A stretch of 64,000 nucleotides of DNA. Origin: Varanus komodoensis (Eukaryota; Chordata; Lepidosauria; Squamata; Varanidae). Position 1 is the first letter of the stretch; the number at the start of each line of letters is the position of its first letter. The DNA lies in contig NW_025335455.1 of the NCBI RefSeq assembly GCF_004798865.1, positions 124,001 through 188,000 of the forward strand. The letters run 5' to 3'. The notes under the pieces are model-generated. The model worked only from the letters and a program-made list of their open reading frames with translations. It had not been told where the DNA came from and did not search any database. Shown one piece after another: positions 32,875-45,500 of this stretch. The position numbers and the translations under genes were made by a program.

Positions 32875-33886
32875 AATTTCTTAATTCCCTGATATTGATT
32901 GAGTGCATTTGTAAGAACACTTTCCATATGAACACTGGATGTTCACAGCAATTCGTTCCAGCCTCAACCTTTTTGGAAAGCCATTGCATGACTTAGAGTA
33001 ACTTGCCATAATTAATCAAGTTGTCAGGATACCCAGAAGATAGTGGGGGTCATCCGTGTGCTTTATGGAGTCCCTTTGGTTTATGAGGCAACAGAGCCAC
33101 TGTGTTTGTACACGGCACACTCTTCACAGCTGGGGCGTGTGCAGACAAACAGTGGGCATGAAAAGGCCTATTCACATCACATACAAATGTGATGGCCGTG
33201 AAGGTGCAAAGCAGAAAAGAGACTTCAAAAAGGAAAACGAATGCAATGAGCAGGTCCTTCTGAACCTGGCCAAAACTCCTGGAGCAGAGGAAAGGGTGCT
33301 GCTACTTGCTCCTGTCCTCCAGCCCCTCAAGCTGGTGGGACCAGCACCCCCTTTCCCTCCCCACAAAAGCAAGCAAGGACAGCTCCCTCCCGTGCAGATG
33401 TTCCCAGGAGTTGGTTCCATTGCAGTCAATGGGATTTACTTGCAAGGCCAGTGGCAATCATCGGATTTACTTTTCTGCTGTCATGGATTTCAGCTAGTTG
33501 TTTCTTGAGTGGAAAGGCAAAGGAGGCATCAGGCAGGGTTGAAAAGACAGCAAACTATTTTTCAAAGGAAAGGGAGGGGCACTTGGAAGTCAGAGAGACT
33601 AAGAGAACCTGGATGAGTGCGACAGGAAAGCCGTGGATGGATTTCTGCGTTGCTGCTGTTCTCCAGAGCTGCACAGGACACTGACTGTTCCTCCGCCCCC
33701 ATCTGCACCTTTTTCTCTTGGCCCTAGAATAAATGGGAATTCATATCAGGAGAAAACAGCAACATATTAAAAAGCTGCGAGACAACAGTTCTGAAGAAAT
33801 CTGGTATATATTGGCAGAAATAGCGTGAGCCTGGGCTAGGAAAGCATAATGTGGCATGCCAAGGAGTCGGGCGTGACAGTGCCAAG
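32875..33886. other. No gene recognised
   Basis: Upstream of exon D and before the L1 insertion. Only short ORFs without domain signal. Confidence 0.4.
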
Positions 33887-33902
33887 AAAATGCCTAGAGC
33901 AG

Positions 33903-34531
33903 TAACCTTAGCAACCTCATATAAAGAAAATCTTTATAAAATGTTTTATAGATGCTATCTATCGCCAAATAGATTAGCAAAAATGTTCCAAAATATGTCA
34001 AATGGATTTTGGAAATGTAAACATAAACCTGGTACTTTTAATCATATGTGGTGGACTTGTGATAAGGCAAAAAAATACTGGGTTAAAATACATAAATGGC
34101 TTGAGGAAATGTTACAAAAACCTTTAATATTTAAACCTGAAGTTTTTTTATTAGGCATTATTTCTGATGATTTTGATAAACAAGCAACGTATTTGATTCT
34201 ACGTGTAATTACTGGGGCAAGGACTGTATTTGCCCAACACTGGAGGAGTGAGAGCCACCTACTGATGAACTGATCTTGAAAAAGATCTTGGACTGCGCAG
34301 AAATGGACAGGCTGACTTTGTCTCTGAAGGAGAAAGAGGGTACATATTTCTATCAAACCTGGAATTCTTTTTATTATTGGCTAGAGAAACGGGACTATGC
34401 GTAGATTTGAATATGGTTATGGACTGTTAAAAAAAAAAAGTGAGGGGCTGACCCAGTATGTCCAATGTCTTTGATGATTAATGTTGTAGCCTTAGTTTGT
34501 AGAAAATAACAACAATAAAACTTACTTTTAA
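33903..34531 (+). mobile_element. 5'-truncated L1 LINE with perfect target-site duplication
   Basis: Encodes an L1 ORF2 C-terminal piece (NHMWWTCDKAKKYWVKIHKWL) and a short 3' tail. It is flanked by an identical 16-bp duplication (AAAATGCCTAGAGCAG) at 33887-33902 and 34532-34547, so the insertion is fairly recent. Confidence 0.88.
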
Positions 34532-34547
34532 AAAATGCCTAGAGCAG

Positions 34548-35320
34548 CTTGCCCCAATGTCCATGCGTTGTTATCCCATCATTTCTACTTACTAAGCAGC
34601 TGGAACATTTCAAGAGGCCACATATGTATATCGTCAGAGTCCTGGAATTCCAGTCTGGAGGAATGAACACTTGGATTCGCAGGGAAGACCTAACTGTTGT
34701 GAATTTCAGCGGTTTTATTGGTGAGACAACCCAGTTCCTGCAGTAACTAACGGCAGCATGCTTTTGGGTAGAGGTTCACACAGCCTACTACAAGCTTTTA
34801 GGACATACACAGAGTCTGTGTCACATACACAGCAGCAGGGCAGAGGATGACAAAATAATGGGAACACGGTCAAAAGAATGTGAGAGAGCTGCAGAGGGGA
34901 CTTAATACGATAGTGTTGATTACAGGAGATTAGTATAACTGTCACTGAGGCCCAGGGTCTTGACATGCAAATGAGGATGATTGCAATACTGTTAGAAAAC
35001 TACTCTGCCAGCCTTATCAGCTTTTGCTGCTGTTAGCAGAATAGTCAGGGGTTAACTTTCCTTAGGAGCCTCACGCCCTTTGGCAAATGCTCAGACAAGC
35101 TGAGAGCTCCAGTCTCTTAAAGGAACAGCTCACAGAAGCCTGGCTTGGCATTCTGCAACTTTGATTTTATAATGCAAAGGCACATAAAAGCAACCTTTTT
35201 CTATACGGATTTATCTAAATTTTCTCAACAACATCTGTAGAGGTAATTTCTCCAAACTGGAATATCCTTAGAGTGGTCTTTTAAGGAACAGCGTGTCTTT
35301 CCTCCATTGTTTTCGGGTAT
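34548..35320. other. No gene recognised
   Basis: Between the L1 and the CR1-like fragment. Nothing supported on either strand. Confidence 0.4.
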
Positions 35321-35324
35321 TATC

Positions 35325-35440
35325 CTAGAATCATAAAATTGTATCATTGGAAGGGGCCCAGCAGGCCATCAGGTCCAAGTGATTGCTCAGTGCAGGTGCC
35401 TGCTTAGCTTCCAGGATTAGGCAGGATCAGGCACTTCAGG
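35325..35440. mobile_element. CR1-like repeat fragment
   Basis: AGAATCATAAAATTGTATC and CAGGCCATCAGGTCCAAG resemble a common reptile and bird CR1-associated repeat. A related diverged copy lies at about 23010-23110. Confidence 0.35.
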
Positions 35441-35996
35441 CTATATGGAAGTTTATGTGTAAGATGTCTGATGAAATAGAGAGTAGCTCCCTGTCATAAG
35501 CTCAAGATGGAGACAATAGAAGAAAAGACTGGATCAGTTCTGTCAAGAGCTCAGCTGTGATTAGATGCCAAGGGAATCTAAACCAACATCTTGTAACACC
35601 TGTAAACTGGGAGAAAAGAGGTGTGAAAATTGGTAAAAGCAAAATGACTTGTGACATAGGTGTAAAAAAGGCCTCATCATTCCAGGGCCTCTTTTCTAAG
35701 ACAATTACAATTAACAAATCTCTGACGCTTACAACAGTGGAAGGCTACACTGGTTGGATAGATTGTTTTACATGATTGGATAATTATATATGTAGCTCTA
35801 AAATAAAGTTGTCTTGCCATGTTTTCCTTCCATGCACTTACTTCAGTGGATAAGGTTGTCCTTAAATTAAGACACAAGATGATGGGAACAATCTGCTCAA
35901 GTCAGCCTTTTTGTTTACACATACCCATGAACAAGGAAGAAAAATGATAGAAAAAATTGTCTCCAGACCAGGCTTTATATTCTGTTTGGGGATTTG

Positions 35997-36696
35997 TGTC
36001 AGGATCTGGGCTGTTCTGGTGGCCAGATCCAGAACCACCACTGCATTTACAAGATTGCTCATTCTACTGATTTGTGCCAGCTGGGAGTCCTGGAGGAAGA
36101 GCAGACTCTTCCCTGCAGAACTGCCTTCAGCAATACAGGTCCTCCGGCGGTGCAGTGCCCACACCTTGCCTGGCTTGTCCTGTTCCCGTGTCTTCCCTTT
36201 CTTGCCATGTTGCCTCTGCTGCACAAGCCTCCCGTTTGCTGCGGTGCCCGCATCCCGCCCGGCTGTTCCTGCATCTCGCCATGTTGCCTCAGCAACACAG
36301 GCCTGCCTCTCTGCTGCTGTGCCTGCCTCTTGCCGGACCGATGCCCTGCTTCGCCCATGTGTCCTGCCTCGCCGTGTTGCCTCAGCAGTGCAGGGCTTCC
36401 TGCTCAGTGCCTGCATCTTGCCTGACCCAAGCTGCATCTGGTTCCTGCCATCCTGTGTATCCTGCCCTCTTGTCCTGTTCAAGGAACCTGCACTTCCGTT
36501 TGTCCGTCTGTTTCCTGACCCTTGGCTTGTTCCTGACCATGTCCTTGTTCTGCCCTCATTCATTCTTCTTCTTCCTGACCTCAGGTCTGTACCATGACTG
36601 TGACTTGGCCTTTGCATTAAGGCCTGTGTCTTGCCTGAAGTTCGGTCGCTTTTGTCTTGTCTCTGGCCTCCCACATTCCGGCTGTGGACCCTGACA
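35997..36696. mobile_element. Solo LTR of a retroviral or Gypsy-like element
   Basis: A 700-bp element starting TGTCAGG and ending CCTGACA, flanked on both sides by the 5-bp duplication ATTTG (35992-35996, 36697-36701). It is pyrimidine-rich and contains degenerate repeats of roughly 75-90 bp around a GCCATGTTGCCTC core. No internal coding region is next to it, so this is the remnant left after recombination between two LTRs. Family not resolved. Intact ends and duplication suggest moderate to young age. Confidence 0.75.
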
Positions 36697-37489
36697 ATTT
36701 GGCATAGTTAAGACCAAGCAAGTATTGTGTGAGATGTGATGTACAAACATCAATAGAAAAAGAGCAGTCTTATCTACCTATTTCCTAATAAATCAAAAAC
36801 TGGATTTTGTGAAGGAGTTTTCTCCCATTGCCCACCTGCCTGGTGTAAGGAATCTTGCTAAACCTAAGCTTGTTTCCTCCATCTCCCACTCCTGTCCATT
36901 TGACCGGGTAATTTCCTCCTCCACATGGCTTATTTCAGGGGTGGGCAGCTGCTTTTGACCTGAGGATGAGATTGCTACCGGGAAACCCCGAGGGGCTGAT
37001 CCCAGATGCCAGGAAGTGGGGGTGATTAGAACACAAGCTGGGAGTTGTTACTGCACTTGCTCACAGAGACTTGCAAAATCCATCCACACCACTCTTCCAG
37101 CAGGCCACAGACTTCCTTCCCAGCCGCCACCCCCTCCCCCACTTCAGCAGATCCATGTTTGGGACTGGAGGAGGATGTGTGTGTATTTTTCTACATCATT
37201 TCCTAGCCATGCACTCTGAAAAAGAGCCATTCCAGGGATTTAGGGCTTGCAGGGAGGGGTTGCCAAAGAGGTTTGGTTAAAGACTCCTCCCTAGGATCAG
37301 GATCAGCCGATGGGGCGGCAACAGGGGCTTCAACCTGCCGTCCCAGCACAGGCAAGATCATGGACAGCTGTGCAGAAAGGGCTCCAGAACAGGGATGTGC
37401 AGTGGGAGGGGGGGTAAAGAGTCCAGCATGTCAAGGCCAAGAAAAGGAGGCCCATGGGGCAGACTTAATGGGATATTTAAATTTGCACA

Positions 37490-40066
37490 CCCCCAAATTC
37501 ATAAACCACATCCTTGTATCACAGAGTAGGCTGAGCTTCCCACTCAAACCACAGGAGCATATTAATACCATCAAGCCTGTATATATTGCTGCAGCAGTAC
37601 AGGGATACAATCTTCAAAATGACAGAATGATCTCAGTTCGAATCCAAGGCAAACCATTCAACATCACAGTAGTCCAAGTCTATGCCCCAACCACTGGTGC
37701 TGAAGAGGCTGAAGTTGACCGGTTCCATGAAGGCCTACAACACCTCCTAGCATTAACACCAAAAAATGATGTCCTTGTCATCATGGGAGATTGAAATGCT
37801 AAAGTAGGAAGCCAAAAGATAACGGGAATAGCAGGCAAGTTTGGCCTTGGAGTACAAAATGAAGCAGGGCACAGGCTGGTACAATTTTGTCAAGAGAATA
37901 TGATGGTCATAGCAAACACTCTTTTCCAACAACCCAAGAGACAACTCTACACATGGACATCACCAGACGGTCAACACAGAAATCAGATTGACTATGTGCT
38001 CTGCAGCCAAAGATGGAGAAGCCCTATACAGTCAGTAAAAACTAGACCAGGAGCTGACTGTGGCTCAGATTATGAGCTTCTTGCTGCAAAACTTAGACTT
38101 AAATTGAAGAAAGTAGGGAAAAGCACTAGGCCACTCAGGTATGACCTAAATCATATCCCTGAGGAATATACAGTAGAGGTGATTTAAGGAATTAGATCTG
38201 ATAAACAGAGTGCCTGAAGAACTATAGACAGAGGTTCGAAACATTGTACAAGAAATAGCAGCTAAAGCCATCCCTAAGAAAAAGAAATGCAAGAAAGCAA
38301 AACTGCTGTCTGAGGATGCTTTACAAACAGCTGAGGAAAGAAGGGAAGCGAAAGGCAAGGGAGAAAGAGAAAGATACACCCATGTGAATGCAGAATTCCA
38401 GAGAACAGCTAGAAGAGATAAGAATGCCTTCTTAAATGAACAGTGCAAAGAAATAGAAGAAAACAATAGAATAGGGAGGACCAGAGATCTCTTCAAGAAA
38501 ATTGGAGATATGAAGGGAACATTTCATGCAAAGATGGGCACGATAAAGGACCAAAATGGCAGGGACCTAACAGAGGCAGAAGAGATTAAGAAGAGGTGGC
38601 AAGATTACACAGAAGAACTAGACAAGAATGAGCTTAACAACCCTGATAACCACGATGGGGTGGTCACTGACTTCGAGCCAGACATCCTGGAATGTGAAGT
38701 CAAATGGGCCTTAGGAAGTCTGAGCAACAACAAAGCTAGTGGAGGTGACAGTATTCCAGCTGAGCTATCCAAAATCTTAAAAGACGATGCAGTAAAAGTG
38801 CTGCACTCAATATGCCAGCAAACTTGGAAAACTCAACAGTGGCCACAGGATTGGAAAAGGTCAGTTTATATTCCCGTCCCAAAGAAGGGCAATGCCAAAG
38901 AATGTTCAAACTACCATACCATTGCACTCATTTCACATGCAAGCACAGTTATGCTCAAAATCCTACAAGCCATGCTCCAGCAGTATGTGGACCGAGAACT
39001 ACCAGAAGTACAGGCAAGATTTTGAAGAGGCAGAGGAAAGAGATCAAATTACCAACATACGCTGGATCATGGAGAAAGCTAGGGAGTTCCAGAAAAACAT
39101 CTACTTCTGCTTCATTGACTATGCTAAAGCCTTTGATTGTGTGGATCACAACAAATTGTGGCAAGTTCTTAAAGAGATGGGAGTAGAAGACCATCATATT
39201 TGTCCCTTGAGAAACCTATATGCGGGTCAAGAAGCAACAATGAGAACTGGAAACGGAACCACTGATTGGTTCAAAATTGAGAAAGGAGTTCGGCAAGGCT
39301 GTATACTGCCGCCCTGCCTATTTAGCTTATATGCAGAGCACATCATGAGAAATGCGGGCCTAGATGAATCACCAGTTGGAATTAAGATTGCCAGGAGAAA
39401 TATCAACAACATCAGATATGCAGATGATACATCTCTGATGGCAGAAAGTGAAGAGGAACTAAGGAGCCTCTTGATGTGGGTGAAAGAGGAGAGTGCAAAA
39501 GTTGGCTTGAAACTCAACATGAAGAAAACTAAGATCATGGCATCCGGTCCTATCACTTCCTGGCAAATAGATGGGGAAGAAATAGAGGTAGTGACAGATT
39601 GTGTTTTCCTGGGCTCCAAGATCACCGCAGACGGGGACTGCAGCCAAGAAATTAAAAGACACTTGCTCCTGGGGAGGAAAGCTATGGGGCCTTTGAATTG
39701 TGGTGCTGGAGAAGACTCCTGTGAGTCCCTTGGACTGCAAGGTGATCAAACCAGTCAGTCCTTGAGGAGATCAACCCTGACTGCTTTTCAGAAGGCCAGA
39801 TCCTGAAGATGAAACTCAAATACTTTGGCCACCTAATGAGAAGGAAGGACTCCCTGGAGAAGAGCCTAATGCTGGGAGCAACAGATGGCAAGAGAAGAAG
39901 GGGATGGCAGAGGATGAGGTGGCTGGATGGAGTCACTGAAGCAGTTGGTGTGAGCTTAGGTGGACTCCAGGGGATGGTGGAGGACAGGAAGGCCTGGAGG
40001 AATGTTGTCCATGGGGTTGCAACAGTTGGACATGACTTCGCGACTAACAACAACAACAACAAATGA
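37490..40066 (+). mobile_element. RTE-BovB LINE, 5'-truncated and broken
   Basis: Endonuclease segment (about 37.56-38.19 kb, with VYIAAAVQGYN, VQVYAPTTGAEE and QIDYVLCSQRW) and reverse transcriptase (about 38.4-39.8 kb) including the RYADDTSLMAESEEEL active-site region near 39.42 kb. The BovB 3' end FGHLMRRKDSLEKSLM and an (AAC)n tail follow. A TGA replaces Trp just after VIMGD (about 37.79 kb), and the frame breaks near 38.19 and 39.02 kb, so it cannot encode a working protein. The 5' boundary is approximate. Confidence 0.9.
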
Positions 40067-40079
40067 AAAAAAGAGTAGA

Positions 40080-40400
40080 ACATCAAACTGTATTAACTTC
40101 ACTGACAAAAGAGTCTGAGAAATTTGTCTGGATCTTAAAGAGGAACAGCCATGTCTCTCTTGGGAAGTAGTTCTATAACCTGGGCGCCACAACAGAAAAG
40201 GCCCTGTCACACATCCTAACCTGATATATAGTAAGGCCCTTGCAACATAGAACTCAGTGTGCAGACAAGAGTTGTTTGTGAGGAGACAGTGCTTTGAATA
40301 TCCGGGTCCCAGTATATTCCAGGACTATTTGGAGTTTATAGGTAAAAGAACGAGCACTATGAATGTAGCTGGAAATGAATTGGAAGCCAGAATGATCACC
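40080..40400 (-). mobile_element. L2-like LINE fragment, antisense
   Basis: Antisense ORF end around 40.17-40.21 kb (GGCGCCACAACAGAAAAGGC) followed by related sequence, directly after the BovB copy. Confidence 0.4.
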
Positions 40401-40751
40401 AAAGTTACTCCAAGAATCAAGTGAAAAGGCAGACTTATAGAAAGCCCATACAAGTTAAAACAATTGATTTTAAATTGCATATACAGTGTTAAATGATTGG
40501 AAAAGACAAGTGTATTGAAACATGTGGGTATATATTGGAATGCAGAGACTTTTGCTTGTGTGTAATTGAAATGTAAAGCAGTTTGATTGTGTTATCTCCC
40601 CAGGCAATGTTGCCTTCATATGCTGCAGTATCAGACATGTTTCTCCTTCCATTCCATCAATTCTGTGCCAGCACCTACACAATCTGATACAAGATGTTGA
40701 CTTCCATTTTAAAAACAGCCTGCGATTTGTATTTTTTTTTTTTTTAACAAA

Positions 40752-40838
40752 GCTAAGGCAATTTTTGCCTTCTGGTACGGTCCATGGGTTTTCATGGCAA
40801 AGATACTGGAGTGGGTTGCCATTTCCTTCCTTCCAATT
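40752..40838 (-). mobile_element. Small BovB 5'-end fragment
   Basis: About 85 bp match the same segment in the 48.5 and 51.25 kb BovB pieces (GGTACGGTCCATGGG, then AAAGATACTGGAGTGGGTTG). Confidence 0.6.
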
Positions 40839-42105
40839 TGTGCAAATACAGACCATCTGCTCTGCAGTTCATGCAAATTAAAAAGAAGCCAGAATTTTGC
40901 AAATATTTAAAATTGATTCTCAGAAAATACAAGGTGCAGCATGTACATATAGACTGAGAGGATGCTTGCATATGTCTCATGTTAAATGCTACAACACAAA
41001 CAGCAACTTGAATCAAATTATTTGCACAAATCACACTAGACACAAACAGTTTGTAGCTCCAGCTTTGCATGAATATATTGAGTAATTTTACGAGAGATTG
41101 ACTTGGCCTGCTGTTGGCTGTTGGGCTGGAAATGTGTCAATGGTGCATTGGATTCAAACAGAAGAAATTTTCCAGCATTGAACGTCCCTAGGGCGTTTTT
41201 CTGAGCTGAGTCCTTTTACCAGGACTGAGTGGCAAAGCGAGTGTAACAGCAAACCTGGACTGCTGCTGTCTTGTCTAGCCTACTACGCAATCTTTGAAAA
41301 TTTAACCCCCTCTTCCTGTGGGAATCTACAAGCAACCGAATTTCCCGGGTTTCTTGATTGCACCAAGTTGGTCATTTGCATATTTGAAGACCATCATTGT
41401 CATGCCTATACCCCATTTGCTCCGCTCTGCTCCTGTTCTTTTAGCTTGCTGGGATGCAACCGGCTCTCTGACAGCTCTGTCTCCCTTCTCCGGGAGGGGG
41501 AAGAGGGGGCTCAAGCTCACGACCTGCCCAACCTCGCCCTGCCAGGGAACTTTCGTCCCCTGAAAACTCTTGTAGTTCACTTTCCTGGGAGTTCCTCTCC
41601 CCGCCGGACTGGATCCAAGCTTGGCAATGAATCTCGGACGGGAAGGCAGTCTCAAAGAAAAACGCTCAAGAGGTCCTGAAAATGGGGGTCCCCGGCCCCT
41701 TGTTTCTTGCGGCCGTGTTTCCCCAAGTGCGCAGATTTCTTCAGCTGGCGGAGGGAAAGAAGGCGACGTACCCAAGTCCTGTCCTCTTTTCCATAGGAGA
41801 GCCAATGCCGGCATCCGGCATCTGCTCGTGCGGAGTCCCTGCGCGCGCGAGAGAGAGAGCGCGCGACTGAGTGACTGATTCACGGCCCCTCAGCGTTACG
41901 GGAAGCACGCGCTTCCTCAGTGATGAAACATGCGCTTGCTCCGGTCTTCCAAATGGGCGCGTTTCCTCCCTTGGCCCGCGCTGGGGCAAGCCCGGTCCCC
42001 CCTGCGCGTGTGCGCACGCGCGCTGCACTCTGCGCGCCACGGGGGCTGCTCCGCCTCCTCCGCTGCGCCAGCCTGAGCGGGACTTCCGCGCACGCCCTCA
42101 AAGCG

Positions 42106-42118
42106 GGGAAACGAAACT
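42106..42118 (+). promoter_or_regulatory. IRF-type element upstream of gene E
   Basis: GGGAAACGAAACT about 30 nt before the ATG. It contains AANNGAAA and the AAACT ending of an ISRE, but with one base rather than two between the GAAA cores. Confidence 0.4.
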
Positions 42119-42146
42119 GGCTTTCAGGAGGCTGCAGCCAGGCGCC

Positions 42147-42566
42147 ATGGCGGACGCCGCGTCGATCCAGACCCTGTGCGATGAAGCCACATGCTCCGTC
42201 TGCCTGGAATATTTCAAAGAGCCGGTGATCGTATCCTGCGGGCACACCTTCTGCCAGGACTGCATCACCCAGTGCTGGGCAGAGGCTGACAAGGACGCGT
42301 TGTGTCCTCAGTGCAGGGAGCCGTGTCAGCGAGGGAGCTTCAGGCCCAGCCGGCAGCTGGCGAGCATGGTGGCCGTGGTCAAGAAGTTCAGTCTGCAGCA
42401 GCCCAGAGGGGCGGAAGCCTTGGGAGGCGTCTGCGAGAAGCACCAGGAGCTGCTGAAACTTTTCTGCGAGGATGATCGGGTGCTCATCTGCGTGGTTTGC
42501 GACAAAGCCAAAGAGCACCGGCAGCACAAGGTGATTCCGAAGGAGGAGGCTTTCGAGGAGTACAAG
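42147..42566 (+). CDS. Gene E exon 1: RING and B-box2
   Basis: 140 codons from the ATG in GCGCCATGG, a good Kozak context. RING CSVC, CGHTFCQDC, CPQC; B-box2 from CEKH to AKEHRQHKV. Ends phase 0 after FEEYK at a GTAGG donor. It lies inside a CpG-rich block. Confidence 0.92.
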
Positions 42567-45500
42567 GTAGGACTCTGGAGGGGGTGGCAATGGGGCCGCG
42601 GCGGGGCAGAACCCCACTCCTGGGCGCAGCTAGGGCTGGACCTTGCGCGGAAGCCGAGGGCTCCCCCCACTCCGCCCCCCAGCAGCTATGAAAAGCCTGG
42701 GCTCATGGCATTGAGAGGAGAGAGAGAGAGAGGCTTGCTGTGTGCACTGCAACCGGCCCTCTAAAGCCCCTCCGCCATGAGACCACTAATCTGCCTCTGA
42801 AATGGCCTAGCGGCCGCCGACTGACTCGCCGCTTGGCCCAAGAGCACTGCAAGGAAGCGCGCCTTCGCCTCCCCTTCCCCGGTCCCAAGGGCTCGGAAAC
42901 CTGCCTGGTGGGCTGGCGCAGTTGCTCCTCAGGCACCAGCAGAGCCTCTCTTCCTTTTGGGACCAGTGCGCAGAGCATGTGGCTCTGCTGGTGTTCTGGC
43001 CTACAGCTCCCTTCAGCTCTAGCCAGCTTAGCAAAAGGTGAAGCATGATGGGAGTTGTAGGCCAAGGTACCTGCAGATCAAAAGTTGCCCTGGACTCCTT
43101 CTTGAGACTGCAAGTTCCAGAATCTTGGTATGCATTTTTTCGGCCTTCTGAGACTACCGGGGGCTTGGCCGCCTGCCAAAATGGAGATATTGTCTGGAGC
43201 ATCAGCTTCTCACATGGCCTCCCGCAGAAGAAAAAAGCGTTGTGCGGTTTTCTCCTGAGTTCCAAGGTATTTTCTGGCCTCATGGAGCAGGGGAAGGTGG
43301 GGAAATGGAGGACTGATGGGTTGGTTAGCACTAATTCAGAATCGCCCTTTCCAACTTAGTGTAGAGAGGAGACCCGTCTCTTGCAGATGACACTCTGCTC
43401 AGATAAATCCCTCCAGTTCTGAGGAGGCGGAGGGACAGAGGTGGGCAGAAGGCTGGGTGCCTAGTGGAGATGCTCAGGCAGAGTGTGGGACCGGCATGCC
43501 TGGGAAAGGGGGGGATCCCTTCACAGCTGGGGAGAGCAGGCTGGGAGGGAGTCCGTGAACCAGGCGGGGGTTGACAGCAAAGCGCGTGAGACAATTATTA
43601 AATGTCCAGAGTGCCATCCAACCCTCAAGTAGCAAGAGCGGCCCTGGTGGGAGCGTCAGAATGTTTTCAGAAAAGGCAGCCAAGCTTCTGTTGGAACTGG
43701 GCTCTTCCCGTGGGCAGATGCTACTTCCACTTCTCAGAAAGAATGCCTCTATGATAGGCAGTATACTATTGTGTAACCCATGAAGCTTTAATCAAAGGCC
43801 TGAGCCTCTGAAGTCTTGTTGGTGTCTGCGGGAGAGGGAAAGCGTGAGGGAGAGACCGGCTCACACTACTTTCACCAGAACAGCTTTCAGTGCCATTTCC
43901 TTGATAGGAAAGTGGGATTCAAAGCAAATCAATCAATTAGAATACAACCACAGTAAAATACAGCAAAAGTAAAAATGGTTTGGACCTCCATGTACATTAA
44001 ATGCTGTATGTGTGTTTGTGAGTATTCTGGCAATCTTCAGAGCAAAACATGGGTAAAGATTCCATCGCCCATATTGATATGAAGAATTCCTGGGCATCAA
44101 ACGTTGCTAAGGTGTGGACATGACTCAGTAATACACTGTACAGCCACACTGACATCTCTCAAACCCAGGAGTTAAGAGGGTTTTATTGGCAAAAGTGCAA
44201 GAAGGAAAGGAGAAACTGACGCTGTGAAGAGAATGGCACCTCCTGGGAACACTTTCGAGGCTATTTTCTTTCTGTAAAGAACTCGGAGCTCAGCCTTGAG
44301 CAGACAGCAGTGGCCGTAACACTTACCAATGTATCTTCTTTGCCAACACAAGTAATCCAATATTTCTCGTTTTGTGTGGCAGTGTAAAATTCAGAGTGAT
44401 TTGAAACTTCTGAATGAGGAGAAAGAAAAGTATGTTTCTGCTATATTGAAGGAGCAAGCTGAAGGCAAGACACTGCTGGTAAGTACCCTTGCAGAACTGG
44501 CCGCTTCTGGGGAATAGATTTACTTGCCAGCTGCAGCCGCTGCTCAGTGGTGGAGCATGTCCTCCGCACAGATAATGTGTTACTTTTATTTATCTAATTT
44601 TATTAGAAGCTTTTCTATCCCAGCTCCTGCAGAACATCTCGGAATGTCCCAGATGTAAACCTTGACAGCTTGGTTCACCTCATGCAGGGCTGGCCAGTCT
44701 GTAGCCTTCCAGATCATTTGGCCTACAACTCCCAGTGGCCCTAGCCAGGAAAGCCAGTGGTGAAAGAAGTGGGGAGTTGTAGGCTAAGTCTGGAGGCCAC
44801 GATCTCCCTGCTCGCTCCCCTTCGCTTTACGAAGTGGTAAAGCCAGGCAAGGTCTCTGCTCCAGATCTTGGCCATCCATTGGCAGCCTGTTGGGACAGTC
44901 CCAGGCTAGATGGATTAGCACGCTGCCTCCATCAAAGGTAGCTTTGAATATTCATATTCCTTTCTGTGGCTGGATCCTTACACATGAGAGAGAGGGAGGG
45001 AGGGAGGGAGGGAGGGACGAAAGTGTTGTGCAAATTAGCAAGGTGGTCCTGGGAGAATCCACTGAAGCCAGGTATCTTGTTGCTTGAGGAGTGCTTGCGA
45101 ATGTCATGTTCTGTGCAGCACTTGCTTGCCCGCCATTTTGTGCCTCAAGGCATTTTGATTCATTCTCATGCAGTGACAGCATGTGCCGCCCCCCCCCCCC
45201 ACACTCCTGCATGGCTGTGCTTATCAGTCCTCCAAAAAGAAAGAAGGATGCAAGTTCATTCAAGCCATCCCTTCTCCCGCTTTTCCCTTTCTCTTTGCAG
45301 GAGCAAACAGAAAGAGAGAGAGAAAAAATTGTGGCCGAATTTGAGCAACTGCGGAAGTTTCTGAAAGAGCGAGAGGAGTTCCTGCTGGCGCAACTGAAAG
45401 ATCTGGATGACCAGATTACAGATGCCAACAATAAATACAGTAGCGAATATTCTGATAAAATTTCCTCCATAGACAGCCTCATCAAGGAGGTGGAGGAGAA

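Larger units (their letters stand above)
41820..42600. promoter_or_regulatory. CpG island at gene E promoter and exon 1
   Basis: High CpG density (GCGCGCGA and CGTGTGCGCACGCGCG-type runs) from about 41.83 kb through exon 1. This is typical of a vertebrate promoter and first exon. Confidence 0.6.

Noticed and set aside
35862-36674. 270-codon minus-strand ORF and overlapping plus-strand ORFs
   Set aside because: They fall inside the solo LTR. Its repetitive pyrimidine-rich sequence keeps several frames open by composition.
41326-41883. 185-codon minus-strand ORF before gene E
   Set aside because: No domain signal, and it opposes the gene E promoter.
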